Assembly: GCA_964418125.1 (NCBI GenBank)
Contig: CAYQKY010000002.1
Location: 62,001 to 126,000, forward strand
Direction: 5' to 3'
DNA: 64,000 bases
Source of the DNA: JACJXW01 sp964418125
Lineage (GTDB): Bacteria; Bacteroidota; Bacteroidia; Chitinophagales; Saprospiraceae
The notes below the pieces were generated by a model, which was given only the letters and a program-made list of their open reading frames with translations, was not told the DNA's origin and did not search any database. A program made the position numbers and the translations under genes. Each line of letters begins with the position of its first letter. Within the stretch, counting starts at the first letter, position 1. Positions 43,876-51,334 of this stretch are shown here, piece after piece.

Positions 43876-44170
43876 AATGTATGCTGACGTCCGGCAAGTT
43901 TTGACTTTGGCAAAACCAGCCGAGTCAGCATATACTGGCCTTGCGGCTTGTGCTTGCACAAAGGCAAGCATGCGCCAGTATAGATAAGGAAGCGATTTCG
44001 ACAAAACTCCGGCTGCCTCCCATTCCCTTCTTTTCAGTTAAACAAGGTTGTTAGCCCCTGCCGGGCAATCCGATTGACGGAGTTGCTCTTGGCGGAGCCA
44101 TGCCCATAAAGATTCTATTAGCAAGTTGGGTTGAGGCGGGTATCCGGAAAAGTTCGGGTATCCGCTTTTA
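43876..44170 (+). ncRNA. Candidate structured RNA or DNA site with two tandem 20-bp hairpins
   Basis: Hairpin 1 (43880-43932): TATGCTGAC pairs with GTCAGCATA, CGGC with GCCG and GTTTTG with CAAAAC. Hairpin 2 (43931-43982): TATACTGGC pairs with GCCAGTATA, CTTGC with GCAAG and TTGTGC with GCACAA. The outer arms of the two differ at only two positions and share the junction TATA. Further inverted words follow (ACTCCG near 44006, CGGAGT near 44076), and an intrinsic terminator at 44136-44169 ends the stretch. No frame spans it. It could be a stable RNA or 3' UTR made from the RHH promoter, or an oriT/partition site bound by the RHH protein. Confidence 0.5.
44136..44169 (+). terminator. Intrinsic terminator
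   Basis: GCGGGTATCCG (44136-44146) and CGGGTATCCGC (44155-44165) form an 11-bp stem with two G-U pairs over an 8-nt loop, followed by TTTTATTTG. It points rightward and lies after the hairpin pair, with the EAD/FtsK-gamma gene 85 bp beyond. Confidence 0.6.
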
Positions 44171-44253
44171 TTTGTTCAAGCTGTTATAAATGGGTTGGGA
44201 ATTTGCTCTTTTTATATATACATTCGAGTGAGCAACAAGAAATACTTTAGCTA

Positions 44254-45351
44254 ATGACTCTAAAATATAGCATCGAACAGGTAAGGAAGTTGATTAAGGA
44301 AGCCAGGTTCAAGGAAGCGTTTAAGGCGGTAAATGACATTCTCGAAACTATAGGTAACGATGAAATGGTTAAGGCTTTTTCATTGACTGAGGGAAGGTAT
44401 AATCACTATATGAGAGAAAGAATGAGCGGCCAAGCTCCTGAAAAAACTGAATTGACAAATATCATAGATGCTTTTTATAACCTTGTAAGTGAGCTAGAAA
44501 GTATTCTATCTGATAAACAGAAACTTAGATTCCAAGAAGCAGGTAAACATATAGTACATAGGATTTCTGAATCTTTTGCTGAGATCGAAGAAAGGGATCG
44601 GAAGAATATGGAGTATCTCAAGGAACTACAAGAGACCGCTATAGTTTCTAAAGATATAGAGTATATTTTGACGGAAGTAGACGAATTATTTCAGGCCGCC
44701 ACTAACATGGTCCTTGATGATCAACAAGCAGCGACGTCCATTTTTCAACGCAAGCTAGGAATTGGTTACAATCGAGCAGGACGCATCGTAGATCAAATGG
44801 AGGCTCTCGGGATTATTGGACCACCGGAGGGAGCAAAGCCTAGACAAGTATTAGTGAAAAATGAAGATGATTTATCGAAAAAATTTGAACGCTTAATCAA
44901 GATTGAAAAAGAAAATGAGAAGCCCAAGTGTTTTATTATACACGAACGGAAATACAAAGATTCCGAAACTGAAGACGTATATACAAGTGAATTGATAAGT
45001 GAGTATTTCCCAATTCTAGAAGGGACTTTGCATGAGCTTAAACTAATCAAAGCAGAGTTCCTTCAATCTGTTTATCCAAACCTGATCGAAATACATATAA
45101 CTTTAAAGCCAATTCCTTATGATTATTATGACATATGGGATGATGATGATTATAAAAAACAGATCACTTGTGGATTTATGTCAATGGGAGTTTTTCTTTG
45201 GGATTTGCCAATAATAGGTATTCAACGAGCAGATCAATATATTTATTCAGAAAAATATAGTGGTTTAGACGAATACCAGGACATAAATGTTGATGAGGAA
45301 AATTATGATCTTGTGGTGGAATTGGTAACTGCTATAGACATATATATATGA
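44254..45351 (+). CDS. EAD-like adaptor domain fused to an FtsK-gamma winged helix
   Basis: 365 residues, AT-rich. Residues about 5-85 resemble effector-associated adaptor domains (VRKLIKEARFKEAFKAVNDI, then AFSLTEGRYNHYMRERMSG and IIDAFYNLVSELES). A coiled linker follows. Residues about 145-195 are an FtsK gamma winged helix: LFQAATNMVLDDQQAATSIF, then GIGYNRAGRIVDQMEALGII and GPPEGAKPRQVL. The last 155 residues are strand-rich and unrecognised (CFIIHERKY, EIHITLKPIPYDYYDIWDDD). The FtsK motor domain is absent, so the winged helix would be used as a stand-alone DNA reader. The EAD suggests coupling to an effector. The full architecture is new to me. Confidence 0.6.
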   Translation: MTLKYSIEQVRKLIKEARFKEAFKAVNDILETIGNDEMVKAFSLTEGRYNHYMRERMSGQAPEKTELTNIIDAFYNLVSELESILSDKQKLRFQEAGKHIVHRISESFAEIEERDRKNMEYLKELQETAIVSKDIEYILTEVDELFQAATNMVLDDQQAATSIFQRKLGIGYNRAGRIVDQMEALGIIGPPEGAKPRQVLVKNEDDLSKKFERLIKIEKENEKPKCFIIHERKYKDSETEDVYTSELISEYFPILEGTLHELKLIKAEFLQSVYPNLIEIHITLKPIPYDYYDIWDDDDYKKQITCGFMSMGVFLWDLPIIGIQRADQYIYSEKYSGLDEYQDINVDEENYDLVVELVTAIDIYI

Positions 45352-45446
45352 CATTATGTGTAATGTCTACTACTCGGTGCGGCAGCAAAGTCGCGCGATA
45401 TATTTTTTCTATGTTAGCTTAGGGATAAAAATAATTGCCACAGCAG

Positions 45447-46010
45447 ATGGATAATCGGAGCGTTTCATGGGTCGGAACAATTTCAGAAGAGGTGATAGTA
45501 TCAGGCCCTATGGCCTTTTCGCTTCAACGCCTTTATAATCAAGAGCATTTGTTTGCACATCGTTCTGCTCTTTTCTATACACCAACTGAGAATATTCCAC
45601 CTGAATATGTGGGGTCTGGTTCTTTAGATATCACTCTACCAGTCGCACCACCTGACTATACCGAATTTTTTGAAATCCGAGCCCATCAGATACCACGATT
45701 TTGGGTCGATTTGATTCAAAGGCAGACCCAAAAGTTAAGATGGAAACCAATATCACCCGCTAAGGTTACGTTTGTACGTTCCGACAATTTTTTGATTCGC
45801 CCGGACCATCTTGCAATCGGGACCAAGGCCTTACTTGATGCACTTAAGGTCCGCACTTCAGGTAGGCGTGATGGAATGTACCTACATTATTTCGGGGCCA
45901 TCATTGATGATGGTCCAGGTTTTGTAGACGTTCAGTGGTCGCAAAAAGTTGTAGATCACCCTCGTGATGCAGGTGTTCGTGTATTAGTAGAACCGATAGA
46001 AAGTGAATAA
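45447..46010 (+). CDS. RusA-like Holliday-junction resolvase-fold protein (tentative)
   Basis: 187 residues from ATG 45447 (ATG 45435 possible). The C-terminal 110 residues follow the RusA pattern: KLRWKPISPAKVTFVRSD, RPDHLAIGTKALLDALKV, then GAIIDDGPGFVDVQWSQKVV and DAGVRVLVEP. One of the two RusA catalytic Asp positions (DPDN) is represented only by PDH. The N-terminal 75 residues are not recognised. A short frame starts 10 bp after its stop, cut off by the resolvase gene; the two probably formed one operon. Confidence 0.45.
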   Translation: MDNRSVSWVGTISEEVIVSGPMAFSLQRLYNQEHLFAHRSALFYTPTENIPPEYVGSGSLDITLPVAPPDYTEFFEIRAHQIPRFWVDLIQRQTQKLRWKPISPAKVTFVRSDNFLIRPDHLAIGTKALLDALKVRTSGRRDGMYLHYFGAIIDDGPGFVDVQWSQKVVDHPRDAGVRVLVEPIESE

Positions 46011-46019
46011 TTCTAGGAA

Positions 46020-46148
46020 ATGGAAGTTGCTATTATGAAGAGAGATAGCCAATATCGAGAATTTGAACTTGATCATGTTATGTTGTCAAATTGGTGTGAA
46101 TTCCGAAATCAACTTAAATCAACGCCCCTATATCTCAGATATTTATAA
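46020..46148 (+). pseudogene. Truncated gene, 42 codons left
   Basis: The frame MEVAIMKRDSQYREFELDHV continues with MLSNWCEFRNQL and ends where it runs into the 3' end of the minus-strand resolvase gene. It follows the RusA-like gene by 10 bp. It reads like the start of a larger gene interrupted when the resolvase/TA block arrived. The family is unknown. Confidence 0.4.
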
Positions 46149-46681
46149 AGTGTGGTACGGGCAATGTGCAGATGATTGCAGATTCCCGATATTGTCATGC
46201 CCTGCCGGTACAGGCTCTCGGCGATCATCGCCTTGTCTCTGGCTTTTTTTGATAATCCTTTAGGGCGGCCACCCTTGCGGCCTCTGGCTCTGGCAGCCTC
46301 CAGCCCGGCTTTTGTTCGTTCGCTTATGATGTCCCTTTCAAACTCGGAAAGGGCGGCGAAGAAGTGGAAAATCAGTTTACCCTGAGCTGTAGTAGTGTCT
46401 ATGGAGTCATTGAGAGATTTCAGCCCGGCTCCTTTATCCTCTATTTCCCGGACAAGATTGACAAGGTCGCCAAGTGACCTGCCGAGGCGGTCAAGCTTCC
46501 AGATGACGATCACATCATCTTCCCGCAGCTGGTCGATCATCTTGCGGAGTTCCGGGCGCTCGGCTTTGGATCCGCTCATCTTTTCCTCATAGATCACTTT
46601 GCAGCCTTCTTTCTCCAGAGCGTCTCGCTGCAGGGAGAGGTTCTGGTCTTTGGTGCTTACTCTGGCGTATCCGATTTTCAC
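46109..46681 (-). CDS. Serine recombinase (resolvase/invertase family)
   Basis: 190 residues. The catalytic domain (MKIGYARVSTKDQNLSLQRD, Ser9) has DVIVIWKLDRLGRSLGDL and SEFERDIISERTKAGL. The C-terminal HTH (about 140-185) has the RKGGRPKGLSKK hinge and YRQGMTISGICNHLHIART. It is the size of Tn3-type resolvases. It lies directly after vapC (9 bp) in the same direction, so vapB, vapC and the resolvase look like one operon. No crossover site was identified. Confidence 0.9.
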   Translation of the reverse strand: MKIGYARVSTKDQNLSLQRDALEKEGCKVIYEEKMSGSKAERPELRKMIDQLREDDVIVIWKLDRLGRSLGDLVNLVREIEDKGAGLKSLNDSIDTTTAQGKLIFHFFAALSEFERDIISERTKAGLEAARARGRKGGRPKGLSKKARDKAMIAESLYRQGMTISGICNHLHIARTTLYKYLRYRGVDLS

Positions 46682-46690
46682 ATCTCCCCT

Positions 46691-47122
46691 CTATAACCTT
46701 TCGATGACATCAGCATTTTTGTCGGGCAGATAAACCCTTTTGATCTTCCGGTCAAAAGTGACAAACTTCAGTTTGTGCCGGTATGCCAGCCCTATCAGGT
46801 AAGCGTCGGTAAGTTGCTTATGGTGGATCAGGCTTTCCAGATCTATTGTGCCGTCAAGAATGGAGTAATCATCGGCGATGAAAATATGCTGAATGAACAT
46901 TTCCTTCAGCCTTTGCAGATAAAGAGCAATCGCTCCCGGTTCCAGGTCGGGTAAACCATAGGAGGGGTTCGAGAGAATCCTGAGCACTCCGTTTTCAGTG
47001 ATCGGGCAGGTAGCCCAGCCCTTAATGGCCTTATCCTTAAACCACCGTTTAGCAAAATCATGGTAAACATGGTCTTCGTCTATAACGGCGATCAGGAAAT
47101 TTACATCAAGCAGGTAGGACAC
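46691..47122 (-). CDS. vapC: VapC-like PIN-domain toxin
   Basis: 143 residues. The PIN domain acidic residues are in place: LLDVNFLIAV (Asp6), TENGVLRIL (Glu), LTDAYLIGLA (Asp) and FVTFDRKIKRV (Asp). VapC toxins are Mg-dependent RNases. It starts 3 bp after the antitoxin gene, and the resolvase follows. Confidence 0.88.
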   Translation of the reverse strand: MSYLLDVNFLIAVIDEDHVYHDFAKRWFKDKAIKGWATCPITENGVLRILSNPSYGLPDLEPGAIALYLQRLKEMFIQHIFIADDYSILDGTIDLESLIHHKQLTDAYLIGLAYRHKLKFVTFDRKIKRVYLPDKNADVIERL

Positions 47123-47125
47123 AGC

Positions 47126-47362
47126 CTATATCCCCTCTTCGTCTCTCAACTGGTTGATAAACTCATTGGTGATCTTCCGCCCGGTGTTCCTGGTCGGGAT
47201 AACCGGAAAATCATCATCCTCAATTTTGGGCAGTTGTTTTTCCAACCCTTTTTTTAGCAATTCGGAGACGACTTCCCCAATGGGATAGTTTTGCGTTTCC
47301 GCCAGATGTTTTACCTTTATATATACTTCATCATCTATTGTGAGGGTGGTTCGCATCATCAT
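47126..47362 (-). CDS. vapB: VapB-like antitoxin
   Basis: About 78 residues if translation starts at one of the three adjacent ATGs near 47356-47362 (MMMRTTLTIDDEVY). A longer frame to 47395 lacks family-like residues. The N-terminal RHH strand (TTLTIDDEVYIKVKHLAE) binds DNA and the C-terminal part (IPTRNTGRKITNEFINQLRD) should wrap the VapC partner. Confidence 0.8.
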   Translation of the reverse strand: MMMRTTLTIDDEVYIKVKHLAETQNYPIGEVVSELLKKGLEKQLPKIEDDDFPVIPTRNTGRKITNEFINQLRDEEGI

Positions 47363-47395
47363 TCTCCAATCATTTGATGATTGATGATAGCACAC

Positions 47396-47630
47396 CAGGT
47401 GATCCGGGTCAATGGATATGATTCTGTTTCATAAAACGGGGGCGAGGGCAGTTTATACTACTTTGATTTCATAGACCAGTTTTTTGTACTGCTGCTGAAA
47501 AGAAAAAATGGAAAATGGGGTGAGGGGGGAAGTGTACGCAAAAACGGTCGTTTTTGAATACAACTAATTAGCTTGACCACAGTATGATTTTATAGTATGA
47601 TGTTAGCGTAATATTATTGGTAATATCAAA
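47396..47630 (+). promoter_or_regulatory. Divergent promoter region between vapBC and mazEF
   Basis: For mazE, TTGACC (47573-47578) and TATGAT (47596-47601) are 17 bp apart, a sigma-70-type promoter unlike the Bacteroidota consensus. AGTATGAT occurs twice across the spacer and -10. ATATTA and TAATAT make a dyad around 47611-47626, next to the start. These are likely antitoxin operators. Confidence 0.5.
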
Positions 47631-47852
47631 ATGCAACATCGTAGTACATTCACTCTTGATATGGAGTGCGCTAAGTTTTTAGTTACAAAAGAAAATAAGA
47701 GTGCTTACATCAACAAACTCATAAAAGAGGATATATCAAGAGAATTAGAATCAGCTATTCTCAAAGCCAATATAGAAGAGTCTGAAGATTCGGAATATCT
47801 GGAAGAACTATCTGTTTGGGATGAAACTCTTAATGATGGAGAGGTTGGTTGA
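47631..47852 (+). CDS. mazE: MazE-like antitoxin
   Basis: 73 residues (MQHRSTFTLDMECAKFLVTK to WDETLNDGEVG). A short RHH-like N-terminus and acidic C-terminus are typical of antitoxins of MazF/PemK toxins. Its stop overlaps the start of the toxin gene as TTGA, giving tight coupling. Confidence 0.7.
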   Translation: MQHRSTFTLDMECAKFLVTKENKSAYINKLIKEDISRELESAILKANIEESEDSEYLEELSVWDETLNDGEVG

Positions 47853-48193
47853 TAAAACAGTTAGAAATTCGTTGGGTCGATCTAAACCCTACAAGAGGGG
47901 CAGAGACCAGGAAAAAAAGACCTTGTCTTATACTACAGTCCGATCTTGTTAATACAAATTCCAGAACAGTAGTTGTCGCTCCAATTCTGCCAAATCACAA
48001 GGATTGGCCTTTTGCTGTCAATGTCGAGCCTTCCTCCCAAAATGGATTAGATAAACAAAGGCATATTAATCTGAAACAGCTAAGAGCTGTAGATATAGCA
48101 AGAATCACCAACCTCCAGGGTACTCTGGAAAATTTTTACCTCAACGATATCAAAGATGCTATCCAAGTAGTTTTTGGATTTTATCAGGTATAA
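47849..48193 (+). CDS. mazF: MazF/PemK-type mRNA interferase
   Basis: 114 residues from TTG 47849, the only start compatible with the coupling. MazF motifs are EIRWVDLNPTRGAETRKKRP, VVVAPILPN, KQRHINLKQLRAVD and ARITNLQGTL. It should cleave RNA at short sequences when its antitoxin is lost. Confidence 0.88.
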   Translation: MIKQLEIRWVDLNPTRGAETRKKRPCLILQSDLVNTNSRTVVVAPILPNHKDWPFAVNVEPSSQNGLDKQRHINLKQLRAVDIARITNLQGTLENFYLNDIKDAIQVVFGFYQV

Positions 48194-48205
48194 AGGAAGT
48201 TTTTG

Positions 48206-48240
48206 TTGACATATACGGCAACGCCGTATAGTATGGCAAT
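48206..48240 (+). promoter_or_regulatory. higBA promoter with operator palindrome in the spacer
   Basis: TTGACA (48206-48211) and TAGTAT (48229-48234) are exactly 17 bp apart. TATACGGC and GCCGTATA, separated by AAC, fill the spacer (48212-48230) as a perfect 8-bp dyad. HigA would be expected to bind there and block RNA polymerase. The E. coli-like promoter type is odd in this phylum. Confidence 0.6.
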
Positions 48241-48585
48241 ATGCAGACCGTAGTTGAAATGCCGGAATTCTTACGGTGTGCCAAAAAGCTAGGCTTATCG
48301 GAAGATGAAAAAAATGAGATCATCAATTTAATAGCCGATGATCCGAAAGCAGGTGACGAAATTTCTGGCACTGGCGGCATGAGAAAAATGCGGGTTGCAG
48401 CTAGAGATAAAGGAAAAAGCGGCGGATACCGCCTGATTACCTTCTTTAGCGGCCAGGATATACCAGCATTTTTGGTGACGATATATGCCAAAAGCAACAA
48501 AGGAAACATTACAGACAAGGAAAAAAACATACTGAAAGATTTATCTAAAATTCTTGTTGATGCTTACAGGAGGAAGAAAAAATGA
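48241..48585 (+). CDS. higB: HigB/RelE-type toxin
   Basis: 114 residues with the RelE/HigB-2 pattern: EFLRCAKKLGLSEDEKNEI, GDEISGTGGMRKMRVA, SGGYRLITFFSGQDIPAFLV and TIYAKSNKGNITDKEKN. Such toxins cleave mRNA on ribosomes. The toxin-first order matches hig loci. Its stop overlaps the higA start by 4 bp. Confidence 0.85.
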   Translation: MQTVVEMPEFLRCAKKLGLSEDEKNEIINLIADDPKAGDEISGTGGMRKMRVAARDKGKSGGYRLITFFSGQDIPAFLVTIYAKSNKGNITDKEKNILKDLSKILVDAYRRKKK

Positions 48586-48893
48586 GTGAAGTTGGTGAAA
48601 GTATTATCAGAGGTATGAAGGAAGCTATTGCCTTTGCCAATGGCGAGGACGTTGGCGCTATCGTTCATATTCCCGAAGAAATTGATGTAAAGCGTATCCG
48701 CAAAAAACTAAATATGAGCCAGAGTGTTTTTGCCGGTTATTTTGGCGTGTCTATAAGAACCATTCAGGATTGGGAGCAAGGCCGCCGTGTACCTTCTGGT
48801 GCCTCTAAAAATTTCCTTTTTGTAATAGATCAGGAGCCGGACGCTGTACGCCGTGCTCTGACCGATAGCCCGGAGATCAGGCCACATGTTTAA
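48582..48893 (+). CDS. higA: HigA-type HTH antitoxin
   Basis: 103 residues with an Xre-like helix-turn-helix (VKRIRKKLNMSQSVFAGYFG, then VSIRTIQDWEQGRRVPSGAS) preceded by an N-terminal toxin-binding region. It should neutralise HigB and repress at the palindrome in the promoter upstream. Confidence 0.87.
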   Translation: MSEVGESIIRGMKEAIAFANGEDVGAIVHIPEEIDVKRIRKKLNMSQSVFAGYFGVSIRTIQDWEQGRRVPSGASKNFLFVIDQEPDAVRRALTDSPEIRPHV

Positions 48894-48987
48894 TTATCTA
48901 ATGCTCTGCTTTGATCTTGCTTGATCCCTAAAACAGTCGATTTTATTTTGATGTTTTTATGCAGCCAATTTCAGCCGGAGAAAAAGG

Positions 48988-49920
48988 TCAGTCAAAATCC
49001 ATATCAGCATCCATATCCATTTCTTCTTCAGAAGACATGAATTCTGTCCTTGCTGCATCTGCTGCTTCATCCCGCTGGATTTCATCAGAAAAACTCTCCT
49101 CTTTTATTTCTTCCAGCTCCGCTTCGTTCATTCGGGTTGCCTTGAATGCACCTGCCTTATATTCATTTTTAGGTTCTGCCTCTTCACGCTCTTTTAATAA
49201 CTCATCCGGAGCTTTTTCTCTGTTATCTTCGATCAGTTCCACCGCCTGTTTTCTCTCTGCCTGATCAAGTATAACCTCATTACCATTTCTTCCTTCAGGC
49301 ATGAAATACCCGGCACTGTCTTCTCTGAGTAGATTGATCGCTTTTGCCTGATTTCCGTCCTGGTCAAGGCTCTCAAATTCCATTTTTTCATCGGGCCTTA
49401 CCTTATCCGCCCAGGATTTACCCTCTTCACTTTTGCCTTCTTCGAGAATCTGCTCGATCTTTTTTTCGCCCGCTTTTTCTTCAAAAGACTGATCTGCTTC
49501 ACCCCGCCTTATTTCGGCTTCCTGTTCAAGTCCTCTTTTTTCTTTTATTTCCTCAACTTTGTCTCCGGCATCCACATCCTTTTCCTGAACGGAAGTGGGG
49601 GCATTTTCAACCTTGTTCAGATTACCAGGAGCCCTTCCTCTTGCTCTGCCAACGTCCTGATTGGCCGCTCTGCTACGTTCTATATCCAGTTCTTCAGTCC
49701 AGTTCTTTTCCGGTTCCGGATTAGGTTGAGAGGACGGCTTCTTTTCGGTTTCCACTTTGGGAGCTTCTTCCTTGGCTTGTTTTTCACCTTTTCCCCGATT
49801 TCCACCTGACCTGCTATTTTTTCCACCCCAGAATTTTAATCCTTTAAGTTTTTCCAACGCTTTATCAGTAGCTTTTTCAACTCCGGGGATTTTCTGTAAT
49901 ACTTTTTTTAAAACTACCAT
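48988..49920 (-). CDS. Highly acidic, disordered element protein
   Basis: 310 residues, mostly Glu/Lys/Asp with low complexity and no hydrophobic core. The N-terminus (MVVLKKVLQKIPGVEKATDK, then FWGGKNSRSGG) is basic and the end (MSSEEEMDMDADMDFD) is very acidic. The look is that of an element-encoded scaffold or DNA-mimic-like protein, but no family is recognised. It is divergent from the small Sel1-like gene. Confidence 0.6.
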   Translation of the reverse strand: MVVLKKVLQKIPGVEKATDKALEKLKGLKFWGGKNSRSGGNRGKGEKQAKEEAPKVETEKKPSSQPNPEPEKNWTEELDIERSRAANQDVGRARGRAPGNLNKVENAPTSVQEKDVDAGDKVEEIKEKRGLEQEAEIRRGEADQSFEEKAGEKKIEQILEEGKSEEGKSWADKVRPDEKMEFESLDQDGNQAKAINLLREDSAGYFMPEGRNGNEVILDQAERKQAVELIEDNREKAPDELLKEREEAEPKNEYKAGAFKATRMNEAELEEIKEESFSDEIQRDEAADAARTEFMSSEEEMDMDADMDFD

Positions 49921-49985
49921 TGATAATGGTTTTAAGCATGAAATAAATTGGTGAATTTCAGCCTGGTTTATGGTAGAATACTGGC

Positions 49986-50354
49986 ATGCTCGTGGATGTT
50001 GAAATACTGCCCTACTTATTAAAGGCTGATAATGGATGTCCCAAATGTCAGTACATTATGGCTGACCATTATAAACATGGTATCGGTGTTCCCAAAGACA
50101 GGGAAAGAGCAAAGTACTATTATAAGCTTCTCGCCAGTAATGACCCGGAAAATCTCACATTTCTGGATACATGTTACAGTACCCTATTGCTCCTGATTGG
50201 CTATCTTGATTATACGGATAACAATGACGCGGAAGCCGCAAAATATTTTAACCTAGCAGCCTCCTATATCAGAAGCAATTATGCACCTCAGATAGCGGCA
50301 CAGAAAATCGCTGCATCAAAACTTGAAAAATATATGAGTACAATAAAGCTCTGA
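49986..50354 (+). CDS. Sel1-like repeat protein
   Basis: 122 residues with one clear Sel1-type repeat (QYIMADHYKHGIGVPKDRER, then AKYYYKLLA) and a weaker second (DNNDAEAAKYFNLAASYI). These helical repeats mediate protein contacts. No signal peptide is seen. It stands alone between two minus-strand genes, converging with the CxxC membrane protein gene by a 3-bp gap. Confidence 0.65.
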   Translation: MLVDVEILPYLLKADNGCPKCQYIMADHYKHGIGVPKDRERAKYYYKLLASNDPENLTFLDTCYSTLLLLIGYLDYTDNNDAEAAKYFNLAASYIRSNYAPQIAAQKIAASKLEKYMSTIKL

Positions 50355-50356
50355 CA

Positions 50357-51331
50357 TTATGCAGGCTCCTCCAGTAAAACCTTCAGCTTTTCGGTTGCCT
50401 TTTCGATATCCAGCCTTAGTTCTTCTGCAATATTGGTATGAACTTCAGTTTCCATTAAGGTTTCAAGACCTCTTAATTCAATACTGTACTTCCTCGTCAA
50501 TTCAGTTTCGTCACTCGCACAAAGGGCCATTTCAGAACTTTCAATGTTTTTATCTCCGCGATCCTCTAAAGATTTATCCCATTTTAGCTGCTGGTTATAG
50601 ATATGATAGGAATGCATGAAAATATGAGCATTTTTTTCAATCTGCTGATAGTGAATAATTTTACTTTCAACCAGTTTCCGGTATTCTTCAAACTGCTTTC
50701 TTTGTTGTTCGTCCCGGTTTCTGAGAATTCTTTCATTTGCATTTTTACTGATTCTCATCTGCCTCGAATATAATCGAAACTGATTCTCAAGCCTGCCCTG
50801 CTCCTGCTGAAGCCTGATTATCTCCTTCCTGGCTTTCAATGCAATATCGTACCATTCAGACTTATCTTTAAAAACTACTTCTTTACCACTGCAAGCATAA
50901 CATAAGTCTCTTTCAAATTCTAAGTCCAAATGTGGATTATAGCCGGATAATCTGCCACTTGCATCACACACTTTGCAACCATGTGTTTTTCTGATTATCA
51001 ATCCAAAAACAAAATACAATACCACTATGCCTGCCAGGACTAGCACAGTCTGCTTAAAGCTCAGTTGAAAAATTAAAAATATTATTACGCCTCCAATTAA
51101 ATAAAGAGGTAATTTTCTATGCTTGTATATGAACCGCCTGATTCTCCTTTTCTCGGCATCAGTTCTACGGTGATAAGAGAACATAGCAAATGTAACAAGC
51201 CCTATCGTCAGGATACCTGCAAACCACCATATATGGGTGATCACAAAAAGGACTGCTGTTTTTAGGAATAAAAAAATACCATATATAATTGCCCCGATAA
51301 TGCCTATGCCTTTGGGATTTTCGTTACTCAT
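50357..51331 (-). CDS. Membrane protein with CxxC pairs and coiled coil, element core hypothetical
   Basis: 324 residues. Four hydrophobic segments lie at about 10-110 (IGAIIYGIFLFLKTAVLFVI, WFAGILTIGLVTFAMF, LPLYLIGGVIIFLIF, TVLVLAGIVVLYFVFGLII). Two cysteine pairs follow (CKVCDASG and CYACSG, about 117-146), possibly zinc-binding, then a long charged coiled coil. The membrane anchor plus cytoplasmic coiled coil suggests a component of the transfer apparatus, but no homology is claimed. It is in one direction with the next two genes and the coupling protein gene. Confidence 0.6.
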   Translation of the reverse strand: MSNENPKGIGIIGAIIYGIFLFLKTAVLFVITHIWWFAGILTIGLVTFAMFSYHRRTDAEKRRIRRFIYKHRKLPLYLIGGVIIFLIFQLSFKQTVLVLAGIVVLYFVFGLIIRKTHGCKVCDASGRLSGYNPHLDLEFERDLCYACSGKEVVFKDKSEWYDIALKARKEIIRLQQEQGRLENQFRLYSRQMRISKNANERILRNRDEQQRKQFEEYRKLVESKIIHYQQIEKNAHIFMHSYHIYNQQLKWDKSLEDRGDKNIESSEMALCASDETELTRKYSIELRGLETLMETEVHTNIAEELRLDIEKATEKLKVLLEEPA

Positions 51332-51334
51332 GGC

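Noticed and set aside
43880..43982. Hairpin pair read as an integron attC site
   Set aside because: The outer arms lack the RYYYAAC/GTTRRRY core sites and no integron integrase is present.
44137..44164. Two CGGGTATCCG copies read as a CRISPR-like or iteron array
   Set aside because: Only two copies; with G-U pairs they form an 11-bp stem followed by T residues, so a terminator explains them better.
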